Part shown: positions 10,205 to 18,891 of the stretch, one piece after another
Layout: the number at the start of each line of letters is the position of its first letter
Numbering within the stretch: the first letter of the stretch is position 1
Position numbers and translations under genes: made by a program
Notes under the pieces: generated by a model
What the model saw: the letters and a program-made list of their open reading frames with translations, nothing else
The model's database searches: none
What the model was told of the DNA's origin: nothing
DNA from: Bacteroidia bacterium
GTDB taxonomy: Bacteria > Bacteroidota > Bacteroidia > B-17B0 > Aurantibacillaceae
Length of the DNA stretch: 64,000 nt
Assembly (NCBI GenBank): GCA_014378485.1
Contig: JACMNO010000002.1
Span: 124,001 to 188,000, forward strand
Reading direction: 5' to 3'

Positions 10205-10591
10205 ATGAAAACAGTTATTATTTCAGAAAATGCCCCCTTGCCTATTGGCCCATACAGTCATGCAAACCTGGTTCCTGCTTCAGGAAACATGATGTTCGTT
10301 TCCGGACAGGTTGCAAAAGATGCAAAAACCGGTGAATTAATTTTAAGTGACATTAAAAGTGAAACAAAAAAAGTAATGGAAAATGTTTCTGCTATTTTAG
10401 CCGAGGCAGGAATGGATCTGACACATGTTGTTAAAACAACTATTTTCATGAAAAACATGAATGACTTTGGTGCCATGAATGAAATGTATGGTTCCTTCTT
10501 TACAGGTAACTTCCCGGCCCGTGAAACAGTTCAGGTAGCAAGATTACCATTGGATGTGAATGTTGAGATTTCTGTAATTGCGGTAAAATAG
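10205..10591 (+). CDS. ridA: RidA family reactive enamine/imine deaminase
   Basis: A 128-residue YjgF/YER057c/UK114 protein. RidA hydrolyses reactive 2-aminoacrylate and related imines released by PLP enzymes, protecting those enzymes in the cytoplasm. The family signature is complete: PIGPYSHAN near the start, FVSGQVAKDAKTGEL, the arginine-containing motif FPARETVQVARLPLDVNVEISVIA at the end with the substrate-binding Arg. Full length. Transcribed alone from its own promoter; a hairpin-rich repeat follows at 10612-10672. Confidence 0.95.
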   Translation: MKTVIISENAPLPIGPYSHANLVPASGNMMFVSGQVAKDAKTGELILSDIKSETKKVMENVSAILAEAGMDLTHVVKTTIFMKNMNDFGAMNEMYGSFFTGNFPARETVQVARLPLDVNVEISVIAVK

Positions 10592-10611
10592 AGCGTACAC
10601 TACAAGTAATG

Positions 10612-10672
10612 TTACTTTCCCGTTCTTTTTTCCTTGACGAAAAAAGAACCAAAAAAGTCAAGAACGAACGCC
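10612..10672. repeat. Hairpin-forming intergenic repeat
   Basis: GTTCTTTTTT pairs with AAAAAAGAAC, and CTTGAC pairs with GTCAAG, giving alternative hairpins. It lies between ridA and the converging M3 peptidase gene and may end ridA transcripts. The rest of 10592-10881 shows no gene. Confidence 0.45.
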
Positions 10673-10881
10673 AACTCCTCAATTTATACGTGCGAAAAGC
10701 CTGCACTCTATTTGCGATAAATTGATTAGTTCGCACCGTTCATTCACTCCAGCCGCACCCTTACTAACGTATGCGCTAGCTTACCTGAGCTGGATATTAA
10801 ACAAATCGGCACATACAATTGATTAAATTTAAACAGATTAAGTAGCCTAAAATGGCACAGTGTTAAAGACTTTGCCGATAA

Positions 10882-12927
10882 TTAAACTTTCTCTTTAACT
10901 AATCCTGACCTTCTCAATAACGCTTTTGGATCTGCTTCCCTGCCCCTAAACCGCTTATAAAGAATTGATGGATGTTCTTTTCCACCTGCGGATAAAATAT
11001 TCTGATAAAAATCTGAAGCCACTTCACGATTAAAAATTCCTTTTTCTTTAAAAGCTTCAAATGCATCGGCATCAATCACCTCTGCCCATTTGTAGGAATA
11101 GTAACCGGCAGAATAACCTCCCGGAAATATATGAGAAAATGAACATGAAGTACAAGTTTCAGGAACTGATGGCATGAAATCCATTTTAGAAGTAACGCTC
11201 ATTTCAAACTCCTTAACGCTTGCAATGCTTAAAGGATCATTGCTATGCCAGGCCATATCTAAAGTTGCCAAACCAACCTGACGAACTGTTGCTAAGCCAC
11301 TCTGAAAATTAGAAGAGTCTATTATTTTTTGAATGTAATCTGCCGGAATAGTTTCACCTGTTTGGTAATGTTTAGCGAACAAATCAAGGCATTCTTTTTC
11401 ATAACACCAGTTTTCTAATAGCTGTGATGGCAATTCAACAAAATCCCAGTAAACATTTGTACCGGATAAGCTTCCGTACTGCCCGTTAGCGCACATTCCA
11501 TGCAAAGCGTGTCCAAACTCATGAAACAAAGTAGTCACTTCATCAAAACTTAAAAGCGATGGTTTACTTTCTGTAGGTTTTGTGAAATTACAAACGATGG
11601 AAACATGCGGCCTGATGTTTTTTCCATTTTCAATTTTCTGATTGATGAATGAGGTCATCCATGCTCCCTGACGTTTACCTGCCCTGGGGAAAAAATCAGC
11701 ATAAAACAATGCTAAAAATTCATCATCCGCATTTTTCACTTCATAAGTTACCACATCTTTATGATATAGTGGAATATCATGACGTTGAACGAAAGACAAA
11801 CCATATAATCGTTTGGCAGTTTCAAATACACCGGAAATCACGTTTTCCAGTTTAAAATAGGGTCTTAATAATTCATCATCAATATTGAATTTTTCTTTCT
11901 TTAATTTTTCAGCGTAAAAAGGTACATCCCATTTTTTAAGTTCATCCGGTCCACCAATTGATTTGCTGTATGCTTTCAATTCTTCAAATTCTTTTTTAGC
12001 AAAAGATAATGAATCATCCAATAAATTATTCAGGAAAGAAATGACTTTAGAAGGTGATTCTGCCATGCGTTCTTCCAAAACAAAATCTGCATGTGATTTG
12101 TAACCCAGTAAAACGGCGCGTTCATGTCTTAATGCAACAATTTGCATCAATACTTCCTGATTATCATATTGATTATTTTTAAACGCTTTTGATCCATACG
12201 CTTTAAATAACTGTTCTTTTAATAAACGGTTTTCAGAATAAGTCATAAACGGACCATAACTTGGATAATCCAAAGTAAAAACCCATGCATTTTCTTTTCC
12301 TCTTTCTTTCGCGGTCATTTTAGCGGCTTCTATAGCTCCCTCGTGTAGGCCTGTTAATTCAGAAACATCAGTTATTACTAATTCGTAGGCATTACTTTCT
12401 GCCAACACATTTTCACTGTAGGTTAAAGATAATTGTGATTTTTCTTTATCAAGTGTCCTTAATCTTTCTTTTTGTTCATCATTTAATTTAGAACCATTAC
12501 GTACGAAACCTTTATAGGTTCTGTCAAGCAGAGTGCTTTGTTCAGGATTTAAATGCAATGAGGCCCTGTTATTATAAACAACTTCTACCTTTTTAAATAA
12601 AGGAAGGTTCAGCATGATGTCATTAGAAAAATCACTGAGCTTCGGAGAAATCTCCTGCGCTAAAGCCTGCATTTCCTTAGAAGTTTCTGCTAAATTCAAA
12701 TTTGAAAAAGTCATACTCACCAGTTCCATCAGTGGACCAACTTTTTCCAATGCCTCAATGGTGTTTGTAAAGGTTGGTGTTTCGTTATTGTTTACGATCG
12801 AGTCAATTTCTGTTAAACCTTCCTTGATGCCTTCTTCTAGAGCAGGCATATAATGTTCTACTTTTATTTGATCAAAAGGAATAGCATTGAATGGTGTTTT
12901 AAATATATTTAGAAAAGGATTGTCCAT
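10882..12927 (-). CDS. M3 family zinc oligopeptidase / peptidyl-dipeptidase (Dcp/OpdA type)
   Basis: A 681-residue thimet-oligopeptidase-family enzyme that degrades short peptides, probably in the cytoplasm because no signal peptide is seen. The zinc motif HEFGHALHGM begins near residue 469, with the downstream glutamate in ELPSQLLENW as third ligand. GKRQGAWMTSF and HIFPGGYSAGYYSYKWAEVIDADAFEAF are further family signatures, the latter with the tyrosines and histidine that bind substrate. Start ATG gives the typical N-terminus (NPFLNIFKTPFNAIPFDQIK). Length is normal for Dcp. Whether it prefers dipeptide release (Dcp) or oligopeptide cleavage (OpdA) cannot be told. Confidence 0.93.
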   Translation of the reverse strand: MDNPFLNIFKTPFNAIPFDQIKVEHYMPALEEGIKEGLTEIDSIVNNNETPTFTNTIEALEKVGPLMELVSMTFSNLNLAETSKEMQALAQEISPKLSDFSNDIMLNLPLFKKVEVVYNNRASLHLNPEQSTLLDRTYKGFVRNGSKLNDEQKERLRTLDKEKSQLSLTYSENVLAESNAYELVITDVSELTGLHEGAIEAAKMTAKERGKENAWVFTLDYPSYGPFMTYSENRLLKEQLFKAYGSKAFKNNQYDNQEVLMQIVALRHERAVLLGYKSHADFVLEERMAESPSKVISFLNNLLDDSLSFAKKEFEELKAYSKSIGGPDELKKWDVPFYAEKLKKEKFNIDDELLRPYFKLENVISGVFETAKRLYGLSFVQRHDIPLYHKDVVTYEVKNADDEFLALFYADFFPRAGKRQGAWMTSFINQKIENGKNIRPHVSIVCNFTKPTESKPSLLSFDEVTTLFHEFGHALHGMCANGQYGSLSGTNVYWDFVELPSQLLENWCYEKECLDLFAKHYQTGETIPADYIQKIIDSSNFQSGLATVRQVGLATLDMAWHSNDPLSIASVKEFEMSVTSKMDFMPSVPETCTSCSFSHIFPGGYSAGYYSYKWAEVIDADAFEAFKEKGIFNREVASDFYQNILSAGGKEHPSILYKRFRGREADPKALLRRSGLVKEKV

Positions 12928-13094
12928 AATAAAATTTTAGATAATATACAATCTAAAGATACAATGGTTTAATAAACAGGGCAAAAAAGAAACCTTAATT
13001 TTTGCAAACATTCATATAAATCAATTCCCTATTGTAATAAATAAGAAATTGCGAGATTTATTGAAACGTAAATTAACTGTAAAAATCAGACTGA

Positions 13095-13544
13095 TTAAAC
13101 AACCATTGCGGTCTTACTTACATTTCTGTACAAGAATGAAGTGTAAATATGTCTGCGGGCAAAACGTCCCTGGGAATCAGCGTTCACTAACTTAATGTAG
13201 GTGTTTTCAGGTACGCCAAAATATTCATAACCACTTCCATCCTGAAAATCAATGCGTAATCGTTTACCGGTATAGGTTATGTCTGCAATTTGAGATGTAC
13301 CGGTAGTGTTGTTATAATCCTCTAAAGTAGATTCAACTGTTTCGGGAGCTATGCTTACTAAAAAATGATATGCCTCAATAATTTTTTTACTTTTTTCTTC
13401 TACTTCCAGCTTCAATTCTTCATTATCCTGAATTTTATCAGGATGAAACTCTTTCATAAAATTACGGTAAAGGCTTTTTAATTCAGCTAATGTAACGGCT
13501 TTATCTACCCCTAATAGTTTTCTGTATTCAACGATTTTTTTCAT
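13095..13544 (-). CDS. DnaJ-like J-domain fused to KTSC domain
   Basis: A 149-residue cytoplasmic protein. Residues 1-65 form a J-domain with the invariant HPD motif (HPDK, 34-37), the site that stimulates DnaK ATPase. After a short linker, residues about 85-148 form a KTSC domain (ADITYTGKRLRIDFQDGSGYEYFGVP ... SFLYRN), a small domain found with lysyl-tRNA synthetases and other proteins and of unclear role. There is no G/F region or zinc finger, so it is a specialised J-protein that probably guides DnaK to one client through KTSC. It stands alone between two unrelated genes. Confidence 0.85.
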   Translation of the reverse strand: MKKIVEYRKLLGVDKAVTLAELKSLYRNFMKEFHPDKIQDNEELKLEVEEKSKKIIEAYHFLVSIAPETVESTLEDYNNTTGTSQIADITYTGKRLRIDFQDGSGYEYFGVPENTYIKLVNADSQGRFARRHIYTSFLYRNVSKTAMVV

Positions 13545-13708
13545 TTTTGTTAATCTAACTCCTTATTTTTTGTCAAAGATAGGCTAAAAACCTACAGAAA
13601 AAACATCAGGGGCACTGAATTCGACAAAATTGAGGTACTTAACATTATTTAAAATTGTCTTTAATTCTTCCGGCGTAACTTTACAAGACTTTAATCCATT
13701 ATACCATC

Positions 13709-14224
13709 ATGAAAATAATCTGCTCTTTCCTCATATTACCTTTGGTTTGCATGCTAACTTCATTTACCAATCATGAAATTCTAAAACCGTTTTGCTATTT
13801 TCAAACAACCGATAGCATTCCCGAAATGAACCGCCGGATCATTGATTATGTAAACACAAAGCTCAAAAAAAAGGTTGGCACCGGCGAATGTTGGGATTTT
13901 GCGGCAGAAGCTTTAGCATCTGTTAATGCTAAATGGGATATGAAATATAAATTCGGAAAAGAGATCAATTATAAAAAAGAGCCTGTCTTTCCGGGCGATA
14001 TCATTCAATTTGAAAATGTGCTTTTGAATTACGAAATTAAAGGAGTAAAGTATAAAGAGAAAATGTCACACCATACTGCTATTATTTATGAAGTAAAGGA
14101 CAAAACTAATTTTATGATCGCCCACCAAAACAATGGTTATTCGGGAAGAAAAGTGGGAGTTAGTCCGCTTGACCTTGCTACCTTGACAAAAGGAAAGTTC
14201 ACGATTTATAGACCGGAGAAGTAA
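13709..14224 (+). CDS. Secreted NlpC/P60- or CHAP-like protein
   Basis: A 171-residue exported protein: signal peptide (MKIICSFLILPLVCMLTSF) then a small domain with GECWDFAAEAL (possible catalytic cysteine), PGDIIQFEN, HHTAIIYEV (possible catalytic histidine) and AHQNNG. The order Cys - GD - His - polar residue is that of papain-like cell-wall peptidases/amidases (CHAP, NlpC/P60), so it may cut peptidoglycan or a surface glycoconjugate. The match is by motif order only; family is not certain. A TAACTTTA box with an upstream TTG lies before the start (near 13650-13685). Confidence 0.65.
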   Translation: MKIICSFLILPLVCMLTSFTNHEILKPFCYFQTTDSIPEMNRRIIDYVNTKLKKKVGTGECWDFAAEALASVNAKWDMKYKFGKEINYKKEPVFPGDIIQFENVLLNYEIKGVKYKEKMSHHTAIIYEVKDKTNFMIAHQNNGYSGRKVGVSPLDLATLTKGKFTIYRPEK

Positions 14225-14248
14225 TGTTAATTTTTAACTTACTTTTTT

Positions 14249-14367
14249 GCAAGGAAAGGAACTCGCGTGAGGGATGCAAGCGAAAATCCTTTTGCCTGCC
14301 TCTTGCAAAAGATTGAAGCGACAGCCCGACGGCGCTGCCTCCTTTGCGCCGGCACGCCCTAAACTTT
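14249..14367 (-). repeat. Dispersed intergenic repeat, copy B (inverted)
   Basis: On the minus strand it reads TTTAGGGCGTGCCGGCG ... CGTCGGGCTG ... TCGCTTCAATCTTT ... CTCACGCGAG, matching copy A at 8361. It begins right at the stop codon of the MMPL gene. Confidence 0.6.
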
Positions 14368-17300
14368 TCAATCTTTAATTCCAACATTCCTTGCCACATA
14401 AATAATATTAGATGTCAGTTTGGTAGTATCCAATACCTCTAGGGTTAAATGAGGAAATTTAGCAATCGTATCTTTGATCAGTGTGCCGCTAACAAAGTGA
14501 AGTCCATCAGTTTTTGTTTTATTAAAACCAAATACTCTGGTACTCATAAACTCTGTGTACCAGGTTCCTTTTTGGCGGTTGGCAATATCTTTATCGGCAT
14601 CACGGATCACTAATACACCATCCTTATTTAATTTGGAAACACAATTTTCAATTACGTGAATTTGTTGTTCGGCTTTTAAATAATGTAATACATCACTTAT
14701 GATAAAACCATCAGCGTTCGGAAAATCATACACCGTTACATCACCGACATCAAACGTTAATTTTTCTGATTTATCAACGCAGTAATCTGCAACCGCTATC
14801 TTCTCTTCATCATAATCCACTCCCAGAATCTCGCGCTGCCTTCCTTTAAACATGAGCATGTAAGGTAAAAACCCGTAACCACAACCTACATCCACAATCT
14901 TCCCGGTTTTAGGCATGAGGCTTTCAAACAACTGATAATTATTTTCAAGGCTCGTTTTAATACGGCAATACCATTCCAACACCGGCCCTTTGAAAATATA
15001 ATTACGAATTAAACGTGCACGGAAATATTTTACGGTCTCTCGCTCCTCTTTCAACAACTCATATTCCCTGCGCATCAATTTACAAATGGCTTTTGAGCGT
15101 TCCTGGTAAATAGTTCCAAAAGAAGGGTCAGTTGGTTTAATCCGGTCCAGTATTTTAACAGTTAAAGAACCATCCTTAAAATGGAAATCTCCTTTTGTAA
15201 CTGCAGCCCCTGCTCCATGCAACAACAAAGGAATGATATCCAATTGCAGCTGTTCTGCTAATAAAAAAGCACCTTTATGGAAACGTAAAATATCTCCGGT
15301 CACACTTCTGGTTCCTTCCGGGAAAATCAAAATCGAATAACCCTGTTTCACCAGTTCTGTTAAAGAGGGGATACAATTCTCATAACCGTCTGAGGCTTTG
15401 TAATAATCTGCTTTTTTAACAATCCAACCATAAAACGGCGAATTGTAAACCCAGTCGTTTGTAAACACAACAATTTTAGGGTACAACTGCAGGGTCAATG
15501 CAAGATCAATATGTGATTGATGGTTTGATATAATAATAGCAGGTTTCTCAAATGTTTCATTCTGTGTATTAATGATCGTCTTCTTTACATTAAAAAAACA
15601 AGCCAGTATAAAACGAAAGGTGTACATGATGATTTTATGAAATATCAGTTTTCGTGTGGTTGCTTTTGCGGGGAAAATGGTGAATAAAATCATTCCGCAA
15701 ATGGTTATTAATAATGAACCAATCACAAATCCAAAAAAGCCTATTAGAGTAATGATGATGTATTTAGCAGAATAAGGCAAAAGCCCTCTGTTTCTTCGGT
15801 TTAAGACCATCCAGTTAAACAATAATGGCTGGGCAATAAACGAAATAAAAACCACGCACACCATCCCAATGATGGTGATAACAGCAATGGAATGCAAGGC
15901 AGGATGTTTGGCAAATACCATCACTCCTATCCCTATAATAGTAATTAAAGCTGATAATAAAATAGACGATTTAAAAGAATCGAGGTTCTTTTTCCCAACT
16001 CTATATTGAGTTAGCAAACCATCCATAATAAAAATACTGTAATCATCACCCAAACCAAAAATAAATGTCGAAATAATAATATTAATGATATTGAATTTTA
16101 TTCCAAACATTCCCATGATTCCAAGTATCCACAACCAACTAATGAACATGGGCAAGAAATTAATGATGGCTAATTCAATCCGGCCATGATTTAACAACAT
16201 GAAGCCAAATACCAAGATCGCGGTGATCAGTAAAATCGTATTAAAATCAGAACTGATTACCTCCACAAATTTAGCTGTCAGGTTTTGCTTGTCAAACACA
16301 ACAATGTTCGGGTTGTTCTCAAAAGCTTTATAAATAGCTGCTTTATTCTCTGCATCAACTTTTACATGATTGATGATGGATGGTTTACCGTTCACACTGC
16401 CAATCCATTCTTTAAACAAAAATTTATTGAGTGTATCTGAATCGGCTTTAGGTAGTGGCTTTAGATCTGTATCCAATAACTGGTAAAATGATTGAAAAGC
16501 GGATTCCTTGAATTTATATTTTAAACCAGCTAACACCAGGTTCTTTTTAATGCTGTCTTTTTTAGCAGGTGTAAAAAAAGAATTCCAACGGCGGATGCGC
16601 ACCTGTTGTTCTTTCTCCGAAATAAACAAAGAACTGACCGAAGAATATTTTTTAATTAAACCTTGCTTTTTAAATTCTTCTAGTTTTTCAGAAACAATTA
16701 AATTATTATCCAGCGCTTCATTCAAGTCATTTCCGTTACTAAAAACATAAACCGAACGTGCTGCAAAATTATTAACATCATCCAAATGTTTCTCAGCATC
16801 ACGCGTTTCTTTGGTCATGAAACTCATTTTATTCATGTCGCTTTCGAATTCAACATCTCCGGCAAAAAACGTAAAGACAATCGTTAACACAAATGCCGAA
16901 ATAACAATCACTTTATTTTTATCAAACCGGTAAGCTGTTAATTGGTCAATCCATGAATTATTTACTATTTCATCAAGTTTAAGAATCTTATCTTTTTTAA
17001 AACTGAATTTTAATAATTGAGGAAGTACCAAAATGGAGAATAACATGGCACCGATTAATGAGAAGGCCGCAAACAAACCAAAATCGTGCAGGGCTTCAGA
17101 CTTGGCAAACAATAAACTTAAAAAAGCGCCAACGGTGGTTGTACAACCCAGTAACATCGGCACTGTTAAATCCTTGAGAACTGTTTTTACATCTCGTACA
17201 TGTTTGTAATGCGTAAAAAAGTGAAGAGAATAATTAATGGCAATTCCCAAAACCACTGCGCCTGCTCCAATGGCTATGGCTGAAACAACGCCTTTTAATA

Positions 17301-18234
17301 AAAATAAAAAACTAAGTGCAAATACCATCCCGAAGCCTACAGGAAACAGAATAAAAATGGTCACCAAAGGGTTCCTGAAATATACTCCCAATAAAAGTGC
17401 AATCACAATAACAGCAATGCTGGATGTGTAAATACTGTCTTTTCTTAACTGATTGGCATTACCTTCAGAAACTACACAGGCACCAAAAGACTCTGCCAAT
17501 ATTGTATCATCCGAAACCGAATGACAAACACTGTCAACCACTTCAATCAAATGTCGGTTACCTTTTGTATCATTGGGTAAATGAGCAGGTGTTATAAATA
17601 ATAACAAATGCTTATGATCCTTTGTAACAATGTGGTTATTATAGGTTTCAAAATTTTCATCCAGTTGAATGTTCTGCAGTTTTTTTAAAGCAATGGGTGT
17701 AAAATTTAAAGGATCACGTTGAATGTATTTACCCAAAGCCATCCCTTGCGGGGATAATAAAGTAGCATAATCTCTTTCGATGGTCGCTTCAATACTGTCT
17801 ATTTTGATGAGCCCTGCGATCCTATCATAATCTTTTGCCTCCAAAAATAGAGGCAGATTATGGTAGAAGAGGTCATAGATCTGCTGAAAACGATCATCTG
17901 ATATGATAAATGTAATATCAGAATAGTCTTCTTTATATAATTTTGAGTTTAGTTTATAATACACAGAGTCGCTGTGTTCTATAAGCTGATCAATTTGTTG
18001 AGGGTTTTTAGATGAAAGATGAATAATTAATTTATCCTTGGATTTTAAATTATCTAAAATGGAATTAATTGATCGTGAATTTTTATCTGAAGGAACAAAA
18101 CGGGTAATATCTTCTTCCAGTTTAATTTTTGAAGCAAGAAATCCTAATCCACCGCAGGCAATTAAAATAAGCAGTATAAACAACAACTTACGTTTTTGAA
18201 AAAAGGAATATATAAAATAGGAAAAATTAAACAT
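14368..18234 (-). CDS. Trifunctional MMPL transporter / lysophospholipid acyltransferase / SAM methyltransferase
   Basis: A protein of about 1288 residues with three parts. Residues 1-850 are an RND-superfamily MMPL exporter: two copies of a large periplasmic domain and a block of membrane helices, with the first helix at about 12-32. Residues about 860-1080 are a PlsC-type acyltransferase with NHQSHIDL (H-X4-D, near 903) and FPEGTRS (near 970). The C-terminal part is a class I methyltransferase (VDVGCGYGF, near 1112; then GVDYDEEKI). The same fusion is widespread in Bacteroidota and in some of them lies with flexirubin/aryl-polyene pigment genes; none are here. It likely makes and exports a modified lipid. 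The ATG at 18234 gives a proper N-terminus; 18252 is possible. Confidence 0.9.
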   Translation of the reverse strand: MFNFSYFIYSFFQKRKLLFILLILIACGGLGFLASKIKLEEDITRFVPSDKNSRSINSILDNLKSKDKLIIHLSSKNPQQIDQLIEHSDSVYYKLNSKLYKEDYSDITFIISDDRFQQIYDLFYHNLPLFLEAKDYDRIAGLIKIDSIEATIERDYATLLSPQGMALGKYIQRDPLNFTPIALKKLQNIQLDENFETYNNHIVTKDHKHLLLFITPAHLPNDTKGNRHLIEVVDSVCHSVSDDTILAESFGACVVSEGNANQLRKDSIYTSSIAVIVIALLLGVYFRNPLVTIFILFPVGFGMVFALSFLFLLKGVVSAIAIGAGAVVLGIAINYSLHFFTHYKHVRDVKTVLKDLTVPMLLGCTTTVGAFLSLLFAKSEALHDFGLFAAFSLIGAMLFSILVLPQLLKFSFKKDKILKLDEIVNNSWIDQLTAYRFDKNKVIVISAFVLTIVFTFFAGDVEFESDMNKMSFMTKETRDAEKHLDDVNNFAARSVYVFSNGNDLNEALDNNLIVSEKLEEFKKQGLIKKYSSVSSLFISEKEQQVRIRRWNSFFTPAKKDSIKKNLVLAGLKYKFKESAFQSFYQLLDTDLKPLPKADSDTLNKFLFKEWIGSVNGKPSIINHVKVDAENKAAIYKAFENNPNIVVFDKQNLTAKFVEVISSDFNTILLITAILVFGFMLLNHGRIELAIINFLPMFISWLWILGIMGMFGIKFNIINIIISTFIFGLGDDYSIFIMDGLLTQYRVGKKNLDSFKSSILLSALITIIGIGVMVFAKHPALHSIAVITIIGMVCVVFISFIAQPLLFNWMVLNRRNRGLLPYSAKYIIITLIGFFGFVIGSLLITICGMILFTIFPAKATTRKLIFHKIIMYTFRFILACFFNVKKTIINTQNETFEKPAIIISNHQSHIDLALTLQLYPKIVVFTNDWVYNSPFYGWIVKKADYYKASDGYENCIPSLTELVKQGYSILIFPEGTRSVTGDILRFHKGAFLLAEQLQLDIIPLLLHGAGAAVTKGDFHFKDGSLTVKILDRIKPTDPSFGTIYQERSKAICKLMRREYELLKEERETVKYFRARLIRNYIFKGPVLEWYCRIKTSLENNYQLFESLMPKTGKIVDVGCGYGFLPYMLMFKGRQREILGVDYDEEKIAVADYCVDKSEKLTFDVGDVTVYDFPNADGFIISDVLHYLKAEQQIHVIENCVSKLNKDGVLVIRDADKDIANRQKGTWYTEFMSTRVFGFNKTKTDGLHFVSGTLIKDTIAKFPHLTLEVLDTTKLTSNIIYVARNVGIKD

Positions 18235-18325
18235 TGGGCTTAAAGATAACAAAAAAGGGGTTTTTGCATTAAAATATGCTTTAAAAATACTTTTATATAA
18301 AAAAATTAAATGTTTATATTTACCT

Positions 18326-18886
18326 ATGAAGAATAAAAAAATTATGAGAAAAACAATTCTTGTATTAGTGATCTTTTTTACAAAAATGACCTATTGCCAA
18401 ATTTACCTTTGTAGAGATGGAAATACTAAATTTACTTCAGAAGCACCTCTTGAACTTATTAAAGCACAATCCAATAGAACATCAGGGGTTCTTGATCTAT
18501 CAGCTAAAAACGTAGCATTTACAGTTGCTATAGAATCTTTTGATGGTTTTAACAGTGGGCTTCAAAAAGAACATTTCCGTGAAAATTACATGGAAACCAA
18601 TAAATATAAAGCAGCTACATTTAAAGGGAAAATTATTGAAGATGTTGATTTTACTAAAAATGGCATCTACACCGTGAGAGCCAAAGGCACCTTTACTATA
18701 CACGGGACTAAAAAAGAAAAAATTGTTAAAACAAAAATTACTGTAAAAGATAAAGAGATATTTGTAGAAACCTCTTTTGAAGTACCATTGAATGATCACA
18801 ATATTAAAATACCAAAAGTGGTAAATCAAAAAATAGCATCCGTAATTATGGTTGAAGTTAAAGCGACCTTAAAACCTAAAGCTTAA
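18326..18886 (+). CDS. Secreted YceI-like lipid-binding domain protein
   Basis: A 186-residue exported protein: signal peptide ending near TYCQ, then a YceI-type lipocalin-like beta-barrel (GVLDLSAKNVAFTVAIESFDGFNSGLQKEHFRENYME, FKGKIIEDVDF, VRAKGTFTIHGTKKEKIV). YceI proteins bind isoprenoid chains in the periplasm. Five bp before the propeller-SpoIIE gene, so probably co-transcribed. A TATATTTA box at 18315-18322 lies only 4 bp before the first ATG, so the second ATG at 18344 may be the real start. It is a diverged relative of the YceI gene at 29131. Confidence 0.8.
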   Translation: MKNKKIMRKTILVLVIFFTKMTYCQIYLCRDGNTKFTSEAPLELIKAQSNRTSGVLDLSAKNVAFTVAIESFDGFNSGLQKEHFRENYMETNKYKAATFKGKIIEDVDFTKNGIYTVRAKGTFTIHGTKKEKIVKTKITVKDKEIFVETSFEVPLNDHNIKIPKVVNQKIASVIMVEVKATLKPKA

Positions 18887-18891
18887 ATTTT

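Noticed and set aside
14199-14399. 66-codon minus-strand ORF
   Set aside because: It lies within the inverted copy of the dispersed repeat and has no start context.
14368-18234. Assembly chimera joining three genes
   Set aside because: The same three-domain order is a recognised protein type in Bacteroidota and the frame is continuous with coherent linkers.
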